64,000 nt of DNA, from NCBI GenBank assembly GCA_965178125.1, contig OZ237772.1, forward strand, positions 186,001-250,000. Reading direction: 5' to 3'. The notes under the pieces were generated by a model, which was given only the letters and a program-made list of their open reading frames with translations, searched no databases and had not been told where the DNA came from. This document shows positions 46,506 to 57,529 of the stretch, piece after piece. The DNA is from Bilabrum cf. latius. Taxonomy: Eukaryota > Bigyra: Bicosoecida > Bigyra > Bicosoecida. Positions within the stretch are counted from its first letter, which is position 1, and every line of letters starts with the position of its first letter. Position numbers and translations under genes: made by a program.

Positions 46506-49500
46506 ATGGCACTTTTGACAGCAGCAGCTGCTGGAGACTTCCGCTTGTTCAAGCAGGATCATGATCTGGCTGAGGCTGATGTCTTCGGATTTGATGTAAG
46601 CCTAATCTTATTGGATTGTATTGCGGATTGAATCGCTTAGGATTTCAAAGTGGCTATTTATCATTATGAGTGCATGTCGCAGCCAAATGGCATGTCTGCT
46701 GTGCACCTAGCTGCTGAGAATGGGCACAAGGGTATCGTTCAAACTATTATGGAACGCTTTCCCGAGAAAGATTGCATTAACCTAGAGTCGAAAGTGAGGA
46801 CATTGTACCATTTGTACGCTTAGCTATGCAAGTACCCTGCTCACCGGTTCCAGTCCTAGCTGTGCAACTCAATGCTGCAGAATTCGGATACGCCACTCGA
46901 GCTCGCACTATCGAACGAGCACGACGACCTCGCAAGCTTTCTCATTGAAAATGGAGCCGCAGTAAATTGGCTGAGTAGTGTGAGATGGTTTAACGCAATG
47001 GCTCTGAAAAATTCGGCTGTGACTCTGCCACGCGCTACTTCTCGGTCTATTTGGTTAGATGTAGCTCGATGCACGTTTTGGGAAATGTAAACTATCCTCC
47101 CTTGCAGGAAGAGCATATGACGCCGCTTTGTAGGGCAGTGGATACCGGAAACCGCATCATGTGCTCGAAGCTGCTGCAAGCAGGAGCACTCGTTGACGGA
47201 GCTTGCTCACTCCACGGCGGCTTGCACAAGCACTTCGAAGGAGCCGCGTTCAGGTATTGCACAGGAGCACATGAGCTCCGCACCCCCCTGCACCGGGCCT
47301 GCGAGCTGGGCCATGAAGAGGTCGCCGACCTGCTGATGGACTGGAGCGCGTGCCCCTACCTGCACCCCTGCCACGTGAGCTGGATCGGCTACGTTACTCG
47401 CTGCAGAGCCATGCTTAAGAATGTGTGCGGAACGATCAGCTCATTTGCCAATATACATCTGTTTAGCTTACGATTGTAATGCAATTGCGCAGGCAAAGGA
47501 GAACAAGTGGTTCGACTGGGTGTCCCCAATGGCGGAAGCTGCTTCCAGCGGGCATCCTAGCGTGGTGCAGTGCCTTGCAGTGCGCGGTGTAGACCCAGAC
47601 GCATCGATCACGAGGCCGAACCTCCGAGGTAAAGGCCTCGAATCCGCGCTTGCCAAGCTAGCCGATGAAGAGGGCGAGCCCGAGCTCGAGCATGGTGGTG
47701 GGCAGGAGGGTGGGGGTACCACCCACCCCGCCTCGCCTCTCGAGCTGGCAGTGGAGGCCGGCTGCATGGAAAGCGCCGAGATTCTGGCCAGGCACGGCGC
47801 GTGTGTCACGAGACGGATCATCCGAATCGCGGAATAGGAGCATGATCCATTGCTGATCGAGGCGAGCCATGCATTGTGGGCCAAATACGGCTGTGATGCG
47901 GCGATCCGCGAGGACGATGCTGCAGCATCTTCCAATCCCGAGCCGCAAGAAGTAAGAGACTAGCTCAACACAAACCAGCTGCCGGTGTATGACTATCTAT
48001 GACTTCATCGCGATCGGTGGCACTCGATTGGCTACCAATACCTGGCAAAATCCCTGCTTCCAATTTATCTTGCTTTGAAACGGTGAATGGGTGGATGCCA
48101 CATATGCCACCCGCGGGCCTATCACTCCAATCTACTTCCTCGCAGGCTTCAGACGTCAATGCCCACCCAATGCATCTTGACGTTTCGTAGATCCTGGGCT
48201 GCCACGCTGCGGTGCTTCAGGGGCAGCTGGCGAGAGGCCCGTGTCCGGAGTATGCTAGGACAACTGCGCCCGCAGGTGCTCCATCCCACGACTCCCCGAA
48301 TGCATTCGTGCACCGCCACAAGGAGGAAACGACCCCCACCATGCAGTGGGCCATGGACCATCTGAACACCGAATGCATCGAGCAGCTCTTGAGGCACGGC
48401 GCAGATCCTATGCAAGGCGGTGACGCCGGTCTGATGGTCGCCGTTAAGGACTCAAGGGAGCTGGTGAACGCACGTAAGAGCAAGGGTGTGCCTCACATTC
48501 GGCCCATGCACATGGCAGCCCTCGTGGGTAGACCGGACGTGATCGAAGTTTTGATCAAGTACGGCGCACCAGTCGACTACGAAGACGATGTGGTGAGCAC
48601 GCGGCATCGCTGGACTTTGGGCGCACCTCACCTTTTGCTAGACATACATTACCGTAAACCCCGACGATACAAACGAATAGTCATTGCTTGAATTGCAGGA
48701 CGCCACCTCTCCGCTCGAGCTGGCGCTTCAGTCGCATCAGCTCGCATGCGCGATTACGCTGCTTGGGGCTGGAGCCAAGATCAGGGATTGTACGCCCGCG
48801 GCAGTCCTCGCCTTTCTCCAGGCGATATCGACCGAAGAAACAGACAGAACTGTGAGCGAAGTGCCCGCACAGCAGGCAGCACTACGGTTGCTTCTCCTTC
48901 GCAAGTCAAGGAGCTATCTGAAAGAGTATGCCGGGTACGAAGCCACGGTCGACCATTACAAGGATGGCATGGGGCCTCTGGAGCAGCTCATGAAGAGGCG
49001 TATCGCAGCTGGACGGTGGAATCACAGTGCATTTCCGACAGATAAGTTCGAGGAGCCAATTTTGCGGTGCAGGTACAGGTCAAAGAAGCTGCACCCGATT
49101 CTGCTGCAGCACCAGCTGGAATGGCTTCGCGGCAACGGCCCAGCTCGACTGCGCTCTCTTCTGCTGTTCCGACGAGCAATAGATGCTAAAAGGGACGCCG
49201 CTATGATCTACAAGGCGGCGAGCGAGGGCAGGCCGCTGGAGCTAGCCAAGAGGCTGAGGCTGGGCAAGCTAGCTGGTGGGTTGTCAACCTGCGGATGCAT
49301 GCCAATGGCCACAAGCGATGCAGCATTCGCAACGGTCGCTACCCTGGCCGGCACGCAAACCGCCGAGCTCGCACGAAGGGCTGGATTACGCAGGGGTGCG
49401 GGCGGGAGCGTGCACGTTCTCTGTACGCCGCTTGTGGCATCGCTGCTGGGCATGCATCAGGAGTGCACGGCTGTGCTCATGGAGGCTCTTGAACTGGGCC

Positions 49501-50489
49501 TTCTGCCGGAAGCAAGCACGCAACCGAATTATCTCGATGGTCTCGATGAAAGCCTTCTCGCATCATTGGATCATACGGAAGTTGTAGCAGCGATTGAGTG
49601 TGCTTCTGGGCTGGCGCACAGCGCCGGCAGCGACTTGATCAGTGCCGTTCGGTGTGGCAAGCGGCTTGCGGGCATCAGCATGAAACTAGCCGAGGCGGAC
49701 GCGGCATGCCTGCGGAAGCTGATTGACCACCAAGAGACGATTTCCGTGCGCCGTGCGAGGTCAGGGGCAGCTGAAGCGCATTGCATGATGCGGGTGCCCC
49801 TACTGAGCCTCGTTTGCGTGATGCAGGCTGCTGGACTCAACGATAGCCCTCTGTTGACAAGCATTGAGCAGTCCGCCGGTGCTATAGAAAGGCTGCTGAC
49901 AGTCTGCATCCGCGAGGCTCATGCTGCAATGCAGGCAGCAACAGCACGCCAGGCGGTCCAGGTTTACGACGAGCTTAGTGAATTCATAGTCGCAGCGGCT
50001 CGGGACCATGCCTTGCTGGGTGGCATGCCTAGGATCGATGTGAAGCAGCGGGCTGTGCATGCCTCTAGTAGGGCAATGGAGCAGGAAAAGGCACTGCTCG
50101 AAGAAGGGACAGAGTAGGGTGCTGATATCCTCCATCCCGCTAGCGTTCTCTTGCGCGACATTCTGGTGGAATGTGAGCCATCACTTGAGACAGATGCAGA
50201 TGGAGCGGTTGCTGCAGGTTTCAGTGGCTCCATGGGCAGAGGTGACCGAGACAGTGGATAGTCTGGACTGAAGGTGCTGCGTCACATGATTGGCACGTTG
50301 CCCATGCTACCCAAGTCGAAGGAGACCATCCTTGGTTTCTTGGCCGCTCTTGAGTCACATTGGGCCGAGCAAGGGCACGTGCGAGCATAGGCTAGCCAAG
50401 CCCAGCCTTCCAGTGCTAATGAGGAGTCCATCAGGCAGATCGTGGCTGCCGTACGGGCAGCGTGTGCCAAGGCAGCTTTACGGCAATAA
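46506..50489 (+). CDS. Ankyrin-repeat protein B (seven exons, tandem paralogue of A)
   Basis: Exons are 46506-46595, 46641-46793, 46881-46979, 47108-47374, 47493-47951, 48146-48592 and 48699-50489 (TAA), all phase 0, giving 1,101 residues. Exon 1 is 90 bp as in gene A. Ankyrin-like units are MSAVHLAAENGHKGIVQTI, TPLELALSNEHDDLASFLI, TPLHRACELGHEEVADLLMD and RPMHMAALVGRPDVIEVLI. The long last exon encodes a helical region ending in-frame past TAG at 50115, 50259 and 50388. Other TAG are at 47835 and 48188. At 47835 the sequence RIAE-TAG-EHDPLLIEASHAL is otherwise identical to gene A, which has CAG there. Near-identity to A is patchy (parts of exons 4, 5 and 7), consistent with gene conversion. 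Function unknown. Confidence 0.87.
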
Positions 50490-51935
50490 CCTGAATGACA
50501 AGCGCTGCATGACGAGCTGTTGGGCTCCTTGCTTAGGATGTATGCTTCCGTACAGGCTTTTGCTTAAAATGATCTACAGTCAGGACGGCCTTTCTGGGAG
50601 TGCTTATTCTGCCGATGATGAAACCAGCCGGGCCTGATCTCACGGACGCGTGGCGCCGCGCAATTCGGTTCGTGCCAGCGGCGGAACTGCATGCCCATAG
50701 TAGAGCAAGAGGTTAATAAAGCAAAGACTGGCGAGCGCTGCTCCTCAGCGCCCGAATAGCACGCGGCTTGATTGCCGGTCGAGCCTAATTGTGACCTCTC
50801 AACTTCCACATCTGCATGTGGTTGGGTGATCCGATCCCCCTGATCCGAGTCACTCGTCACACACATGCCCAAACCCCCACCTGCCCGGCCTGTGCCTCCC
50901 CCTTCTAATCCGCCGTATCACCCCGATGACCCCACCACTCATCTTCTCCTCCACTACTTCCTCCCCACTTGGTGAACTGCCGCCCTCTCCCCTCTGCTTC
51001 GCCTCCCCCCATCCCTCGCCCTCTGTACCTCCATCCCCGCCATCCCTCGCCCTCTCTATGCTCCGCCCCCCCCTATCCCTCGCCCTCTCTCTCTACTCCA
51101 CCCTCTCCACCCCCCCCCCCCCCCCCCCCGCCCTCCCATCCGTCGCCCACCCCGAGTCGCCGCCGCTCCTGGTCTGCATCACAAGCCTATATTTCTCTCT
51201 CACTCCTCCGCATCGCTACGTCGCATCTGAGCCTGCACCTCGAACAGGTACGGCGCCCACCGCGCGACCTCAATCCCAGAGACCTTGCTGGCCTCACCAA
51301 CAAGGATGGTGGGTGGAACAGAATTTCTTTGAGAGGTGTTCTGTTTTAATTAATACTTACTTTGTTACTCTGTTTCTAGGTAACCTGCCAGAATACCAGA
51401 ATAATTTGTGCGTGCAAAATAATGGTTTAGTGAATGGTTTAGTGATATGAAATGTGCAGAAATCGTCGATCAGGTAGGGAGAATCCAGGTCGATATCGTC
51501 GATCCGATCGATATTTCTAGCATTTATCTTCCCTTCTCGTGCGTGCTCGGCTCGGATCAATGTTGCGTGCACTTACAGCCGATACAGCAGGACGTGGGAC
51601 TGGAAGTGATGTGCACAGAATCTTTAGGATTGTGGCGTTGAATAAGGCACGATCTACTAAAACCCTTCGCTCAGATAATTTTGATCTATCATGTGAGTTT
51701 GCCACGTTTAAATTGAATTGTTTACGTACAGCAGTGGCGGAGCCCAGGCAAAGCAACGAATTGCATGCAGGAATATTCTGTCGAGGTTGGCAGCTGTGCC
51801 AAACATGCCGCGCAATCCGCGGCGATGTAACCATGGCTCCGAAGTCGTTTTTAAGTAGCTGATTCTAACTGGATTGGTCAGCACCGCCGACCCATTGCTC
51901 TGTGTGTTATTTGGCATCGCCGCAGGCTAGAGCCC
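50490..51935. other. Intergenic with pyrimidine-rich tract and C20 run
   Basis: About 1.4 kb upstream of the FG-GAP gene. From about 50870 to 51170 the plus strand is mostly C and T, with a 20-base C run at 51110-51129. Frames open through this tract reflect composition only. No gene recognised; the rest is ordinary AT-richer DNA. Confidence 0.6.
51110..51129. repeat. C20 homopolymer in a pyrimidine tract
   Basis: Twenty consecutive C within a strand-asymmetric CT-rich region; length is likely unreliable in assembly. Confidence 0.9.
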
Positions 51936-54887
51936 ATGGTATTCCTGGCTGTCTTGGCAGTAGCCCAGCCTCTAGACCGTGGGAGATTCGGGACCTCCAG
52001 AAACACGATAATTTCATCTTTGGCGGATGCCATCTACGAGTCAAACCATGAACCAAGCCAAAGCGTGCGCAGAACACCGCGCCAACTGAGCCAGCCGACA
52101 TCTGTAGGGACAGTTGCGTCATCTTTCCATGTCTCAGAGGCACAGGAGACATTTCCAGATTATGAAGATACTGGAGGGAACTTCGGGAAATCCTTGGCAC
52201 ACCTGGGTGACCTTGACGGCGATGGCTCGGCAGATATAGCAGTGGGCTCTGATGGACCCAAAGCTGCATTCGGCGCCACGACTGGGGCCGTGTGGATCCT
52301 TTTCCTTGACGCGAACGCCACAATTAAGTCATTGTAGGAGATATCAGATGCGCAGGGTGGCTTCACTGGGACACTTGGGAGTGGTGACTAGTTTGGGAAA
52401 TCCTTGGCAGCTATTGGAGACTTGAGCGGCGATGGCACGCCTGACCTGGCAGTCGGAGCAACCGGTGACGATGATGGGGGAGTCCGAGGTGGGGCTGTAT
52501 GGATTCTCTTTCTGGCATCAAACGGCAAGGTTAAGTCGCACCAGAAAATTTCGCACACCTAGGGCAGCTTCACCGGATTTCTTTACGGTTTCGATCTGTT
52601 CGGAACTGCCGTGGCTGATTTGGGTGACATTGACGAAGATGGCACAACCGACATTGCAGTGGGAGCAGTTGGTGATGACGATGGTGGTTTCAACCGCGGG
52701 GCCGTTTGGATCCTTTTCCTGAACACAGATGGCACTGTGGACTCGCATCAGAAGATATCTAGCAGGCTAAGGGGATTCACGGGGTCGCTGGGTGACAGTG
52801 ATGCCTTCGGGAACTCCTTGACATCTCTTGGCGATCTGAACGCCGACGGCACGAACGACCTTGCCGTAGGTGCATACAGGGACGATGACGGAGGGTCTGA
52901 CTGCGGGGCCATCTGGATCGTTTTCTTGGACACAGATGGCACTGACAAGTCCAGCCAGAAGATTTCGCACACGGTAGGTGGCTTCACTGGGACATTGAGC
53001 AGCGGCGACGAATTTGGCTTTGCCTCTGCGGCCATCGGCGACCTGGATAGAGATGGAGTGACCGATCTGGCCATTGGAGCTAGAAACGACGACGACGGTG
53101 GTTCCAACCGTGGGGCTGTATGGATTCTCTTTCTGGCCACAAACGGCATGGTCAAGAGTCACCAGAAAATATCTGACACCAACGGTAGTTTTAGTGGACC
53201 TCTGGACAACAGCTTCAAGTTCGGGAATACGATTGCAACTTTGGATGACATCGATGGAGACGGGAACTTTGACATGGCGGTCGGTGGGGGCGGCAGTCGT
53301 GCCCCGTGGATTATTGAGCTGGTTGCAGCAAGCCCGTCACCTACTCCCAGTGTGAGCGCCACGCCAACTGCGTCGCCAACCTCCAGTGTGACCAGTAGCC
53401 CAAGCAACAGCCCAACCCCGAGCAACTCGCCTACAAGCAGCATTACACCATCGCCAAGCTCCACCAGCACCAGTACCGCCTCAGCAACGGCCAGCTCCAC
53501 CAGTACCTGCAGCGCCACTCCCACGGCCAGCATTACAAGCACGAGTAGTGCCACGCCAACTCCGTCAACAACAAGCACCAGCAGTGCCACACCATCGCCC
53601 ACGGCCAGCATCACCAGCACCACCAGCGCCACACCATCGCCAAGCTCCACCAGCACCAGTACCGCCTCAGCAACGGCCAGCTCCACCAGTACTTGCAGCG
53701 CCACTCCCACGGCCAGCATTACAAGCACGAGTAGTGCCACGCCAACTCCGTCAACAACAAGCACCAGCAGTGCCACACCATCGCCCACGGCCAGCATCAC
53801 CAGCACCACCAGCGCCACACCATCGCCAAGCTCCACCAGCACCAGTACCGCCTCAGCAACGGCCAGCTCCACCAGTACTTACAGCGCCACTCCCACGGCC
53901 AGCATTACAAGCACGAGTAGTGCCACGCCAACTCCGTCAACAACAAGCACCAGCAGTGCCACACCCAGCGTTTCTCCTACTCCGACAAGCAGCATATCGT
54001 CGGCTCCAAGTGCTGGTCCGTCCTGCAGCGACGGCGTTTAGAATGGAGAGGAGAGCGACATCGACTGCGGGGATCCATCCGATGACCAGTGTTCTCTGTG
54101 CCAGCAGGGACGGACGTGCACTGCCTCGATCAACTGTCTGGACGGTTTTGATGGCCTTGTTTGCGATAGCGCCACCATGAGATGCTCGGTGTAGGTGCTG
54201 TCGGCTGGCAGGGCGATCAGCGTGACAGGCACAAGGATCTACGGAGTCTCGGCATTCGTGTTTCAAGACAGCCTGCAGACGCCGCTTATCGACGGATTGG
54301 TTGACGTAGGTGGTGCGGATCAGGCGCTTGTGACTCGCGTTGATGAGTTGCAAAGTGCGGAGACCGGCCGGCGGCTGCAAGACGCTGGTCGCGCCACCGC
54401 TGCACCGGGTGTTGAGATAGACGTGAGCATCATCATTCCATTAGATCGCTAGGACGAGCTGCAGACGACGCAAGGCATCCTTGGCTTCCTCGATGGCACC
54501 CGTACGGACTCGAGTGGACAAACCCTTCAATCTCGTCTGCTTGCCTAGGCTCCTTCCAGTGGGCTGACCATATCGATCGAAAACGTGCAGGTGTCGACTG
54601 AAGTGAGGCAGCAGGACGTGCAAGTCTAGGGAATTATGCCGAGCGAGTCCGGAGGTGCAGATGGCGACGGCGGTGCAGGTGGGCTGAGCTCTGGTGCGCT
54701 TGCTGTCATCATCGTCGTGGGTGCCGTTGCATTGGTCGGGTCTGCAGGTGCATACTACGTATTTTGCAGACGCGACAAGGAGGCGGGCGAAGAGTCGCTA
54801 GTAGAGAAAAGTGACGGTGAGCAAGTCGCCAGCACCGAAGTGCGCGCAGCGTGTTCCGTGCAGCCAGCCGCCGGGGAGCTCGTTTGA
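51936..54887 (+). CDS. FG-GAP repeat adhesin-like type I membrane protein, eight in-frame TAG codons
   Basis: A 983-residue single-exon protein from ATG 51936 (MVFLAVLAVAQPLDRG, short signal peptide) to TGA 54885. TAG codons are at 52335, 52389, 52560, 54039, 54192, 54450, 54546 and 54627. Six FG-GAP-like repeats carry Ca-binding loops (DLDGDGSADIAVGS, DIDEDGTTDIAVGA, DLNADGTNDLAVGA, DLDRDGVTDLAIGA), the integrin-alpha propeller type. A Ser/Thr/Pro stalk with 62-residue repeats follows, then a Cys-rich SDGV-TAG-NGEESDIDCG module, and near the C-terminus an LAVIIVVGAVALVGSAGAYY helix and short cytoplasmic tail. Repeat alignment puts TAG where siblings have Gln (KSL-TAG-EIS versus KSSQKIS and KSHQKIS; HT-TAG-GSFTG versus DAQGGFTG). 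Probable surface adhesion or matrix protein. Confidence 0.9.
53451..53970 (+). repeat. 186-bp coding repeat in the Ser/Thr stalk (about 2.8 units)
   Basis: TCGCCAAGCTCCACCAGCAC recurs at 53451, 53637 and 53823, an exact 186-bp (62-codon) period. Units are nearly identical (TGC versus TAC at one Cys/Tyr site), so the array is recent and probably length-polymorphic. Confidence 0.93.
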
Positions 54888-55355
54888 GACTGCCTCGGCG
54901 CTGGGGAAGGTCGATGGAACCAAGGGATCCAGCTACTACCGATGGGTCTAAGGTTCCGGGGACTAGATTTATGCAGGATCAAATGTCCGCCATTTGAGAC
55001 CCGAATGTGTCATCAGGGCTACTACTAGTATGCCCGGTGTTTCAGGACGCCCACCCACTCTGTGGGTGGCATGAAGTGCTCGAACCCCGCTGGGGCTCCT
55101 GCCTGCTTGTCCTGAAACCCATGTGTCTGAAAATACTGTACCCTACTGTGTCATATTTGGGTATTTGTAATCCATTTTTGGATCAATGCACCGTCCATCC
55201 GGGATCCGGATTCCGTGTGGGGATAAGGAAACACTCGGGCCTATCCAGGCCATAGTTCTTGGTGGGCAGGCCAGGCCCAGCTCGCCTGTCCGACCTTATC
55301 AAAATACAACTGCAATGTAAGGTTATGATCTCGGATTTCTACCAGGCCATCCGGA
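54888..55355. other. Intergenic between convergent FG-GAP and calnexin genes
   Basis: 468 bp carrying both 3' ends. A short inverted repeat CACCCACTCTGTGGGTG lies near 55051-55067 and could act in 3' end formation. No gene recognised. Confidence 0.5.
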
Positions 55356-57356
55356 TCAGTCCTCGATGGACTCCTCGCTACCGCCCTTCGCAGTCCCTTG
55401 GTCGCCCCCGCCCTCGCCCTCGCCAGCGGCACCCCCCGCTGACTTGCCCTTGCTCACATCGATCCCGTCGTCCTCTTCAGCCTCCTCTTCCTCCTCCTCC
55501 TGCTGCCCAGTGCCCTCGCCCTCCGGGCCGGGACCCTCCTCCTGCACCCGCTCGGGCACCATGTCCTCTTCACGAAGGCCGTACCTCTCTGGCTCCTGCC
55601 CTGCCCCGTGCGCGTGCGAGTGCCCGTGCCTGTCCCGGCTCTCCCCCGATGCACCACAGCATACGATAACGAGGAATGCCAGCACGGTCAATGCAACAGC
55701 CCCTGACACGGCTGCCACGAGTGGGTTCCGCTGGACTACCTTGATGCTCTTCTAGACCACCCACTGCAGCTTGCTCATCACGGAGTCGTCCATCAGCAGA
55801 GCGTCGAGCTCCTTGTCCGCTGCGTCTTCAGCCGCCTTTTTCTTTGCGTCTGCATCTGCTTTGATGGCCGCTTCTTGTGCCTCGTGCCTGTGCTTCCACT
55901 CCTCGATGGCAAACTCGTTGGCTTCTTCCTCGTCGGTGCCAATGTACACGTTATCGAAAGCCAGATCGTCCGTGTGGGCAATCACCTCCAGGATCACCCC
56001 CGTCACCTTAAGGGCCTTGGCGACGTCACCCGCCACAGGCTTGTAATGGTCAGGGTTGGGGATCTCCCTCGGCTTCCACTCGCCCTTGTATTCGGGGTTG
56101 TCAATCATCTTGGGAGTCCATTCTCCATCGAAATCGGGGTTGGGAACGAGAGGTGCCTCCCACTCACCGTCCTCCTCGTCGTCCCAGTCTTCCGGCTTGG
56201 AGGCCTCAGGATCCGGCATCTGCGCCTCGTCCACCCAGTCCTCGGGCTTCTAGTCTTCGGGGTCAGGGATTTTGGCCTCGTCCACCCAGTCCTGCGGCTT
56301 GGTGTCCTCTGGATCCGGAATCGTTTTGGGCGGCTCGAAAGGAGGGTCGAAGGCGCCATCGTCGTGAAGGCTCCCTTCGTTCACAGTCTCTCCGTTGACA
56401 GACACCTTGAAGGTGTCGTCGGGTCTTATCACCAGCTGGAATAGCTGCGAGCTGGCGGCCTGGTTCCACACGGCCTTGCCCCCCGCGGGCTGTACCATGT
56501 GGTGTTCCCTGACCTCTTTCGATTCCGGGTTGCGGTGCCTCACGATGAAGTGGACCTTGTTGGTGCCCGCGCACTTGTCGGGCCCGAACATGACGCTGTA
56601 CAGCTCCGGTTTGCTTAGGTCTGTGGAGGGGCCCAGGGTCAGCGGCTCCGAGTCCTCATCGCTCTCTTCATCTTCATCGTTCTGTTGCTCCTTGGGCACC
56701 CCTGCGACCTTCAGGTAGCCGCCGCCGCACCCGACCGGCTGCTGGGCCCTGATTTCGTACTGCAGGACGAATGGCTTGCCGTCTGCTCCCGGCGTGAGCT
56801 CTTGAGGCTCGCCTTCTTCCTCACCCAGCATGCGTGCGAGAGCGAATCGGCCTCCAGACGTGAATGTAAGCATGCGCTCCCCCTCGTACCCTCCCGTGAG
56901 GGCGGTCGGCTTCTTGGCCTCCAGTCTGGACTTTTGCTTCTTGGCTTCGCCGCGCGTCGACAAAATCCAATTCTGCAAGGTTTTTCATGTTAGGACGCAT
57001 ATTGGGAAAATGAGACGACACTAGTGCGTGTTCGCCACCTGGATGAGGTGGCAGAGTATTTCAGCGGGATACACGTGGACCGCGACCACGTACCACGCGG
57101 AACGAGCAACCATAAGTGTTCATCTCACGTCGAAATTCTCCTGGAAGGTTTCCAACATGACTGCAGAGGCAGGCCTTGCGGCAACCGAGTACTCAATCGT
57201 TTCGGGCTCCTCATTCTCTGCCTCTGGATCTTGCACATCCTCATCCAGGCTTCCATCAGCGTTCACTTCAGCGGACTCGAATTCTTCCGCATCATCGGCC
57301 GCTCGAGTACCATAGATAAGACACAGTGATAGCACCAATGCAGCTACGGTTCGCAT
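55356..57356 (-). CDS. Calnexin, ER lectin chaperone (two exons, TAG read as Gln)
   Basis: Binds monoglucosylated N-glycoproteins in the ER and retains them for folding. Exon 1 is 57356-57129 and exon 2 is 56972-55356 (TGA), phase 0, 614 residues. MRTVAALVLSLCLIYGTRA is a signal peptide. Lectin-domain motifs include GGGYLKVAG, YSVMFGPDKCAGTNKVHFI and VNEGSLHDDGAFDPPFEPP. The P-domain has IPDPEDTKPQDWVDEAKIP, then PED-TAG-KPEDWVDEAQMPDPE, KPEDWDDEEDGEWE and NPDFDGEWTPKMIDNPEYKG. The C-terminal part has LAFDNVYIGTDEEEA, a VAAVSGAVALTVLAFLVIVC membrane helix and an acidic tail. TAG are at 56252 and 55754 (first bases); the first sits inside a conserved P-domain repeat and the second just before the membrane helix. 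Divergent from the PheRS gene. Confidence 0.95.
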
Positions 57357-57529
57357 CCCACGCCAGTGGTAGGTCAGTACAAATGCGAGTGTGGCCGCGT
57401 GGCGTTCGGTTGCAACCATTGGGCGGCGCCGCGAGCGGAACCACACTCTGATCACCGAGAAAGTTTGCGTAGGAGATAGTGGTTACTTAGTCTCTCAAAT
57501 CGTGCAGACAAGCGCCTTATAGATCAAAC
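57357..57529. promoter_or_regulatory. Divergent promoter region, calnexin / PheRS beta
   Basis: Only 173 bp separate the two start codons. No TATA-like box is obvious. Both genes must be driven from this gap or from within the neighbouring 5' ends. An upstream in-frame extension of calnexin into this gap is possible but would precede a good signal peptide. Confidence 0.55.

Noticed and set aside
46192-46518. 108-codon plus-strand frame before ankyrin B
   Set aside because: No domain, and it overlaps the start of ankyrin B exon 1 in another frame.
27537-54887. Pseudogene explanation for genes with many TAGs
   Set aside because: TAG is the only stop type found in frame, with no TAA, TGA or spread of frameshifts, and TAG positions are conserved or swap with CAG between paralogues. 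Decay would hit all three stops.
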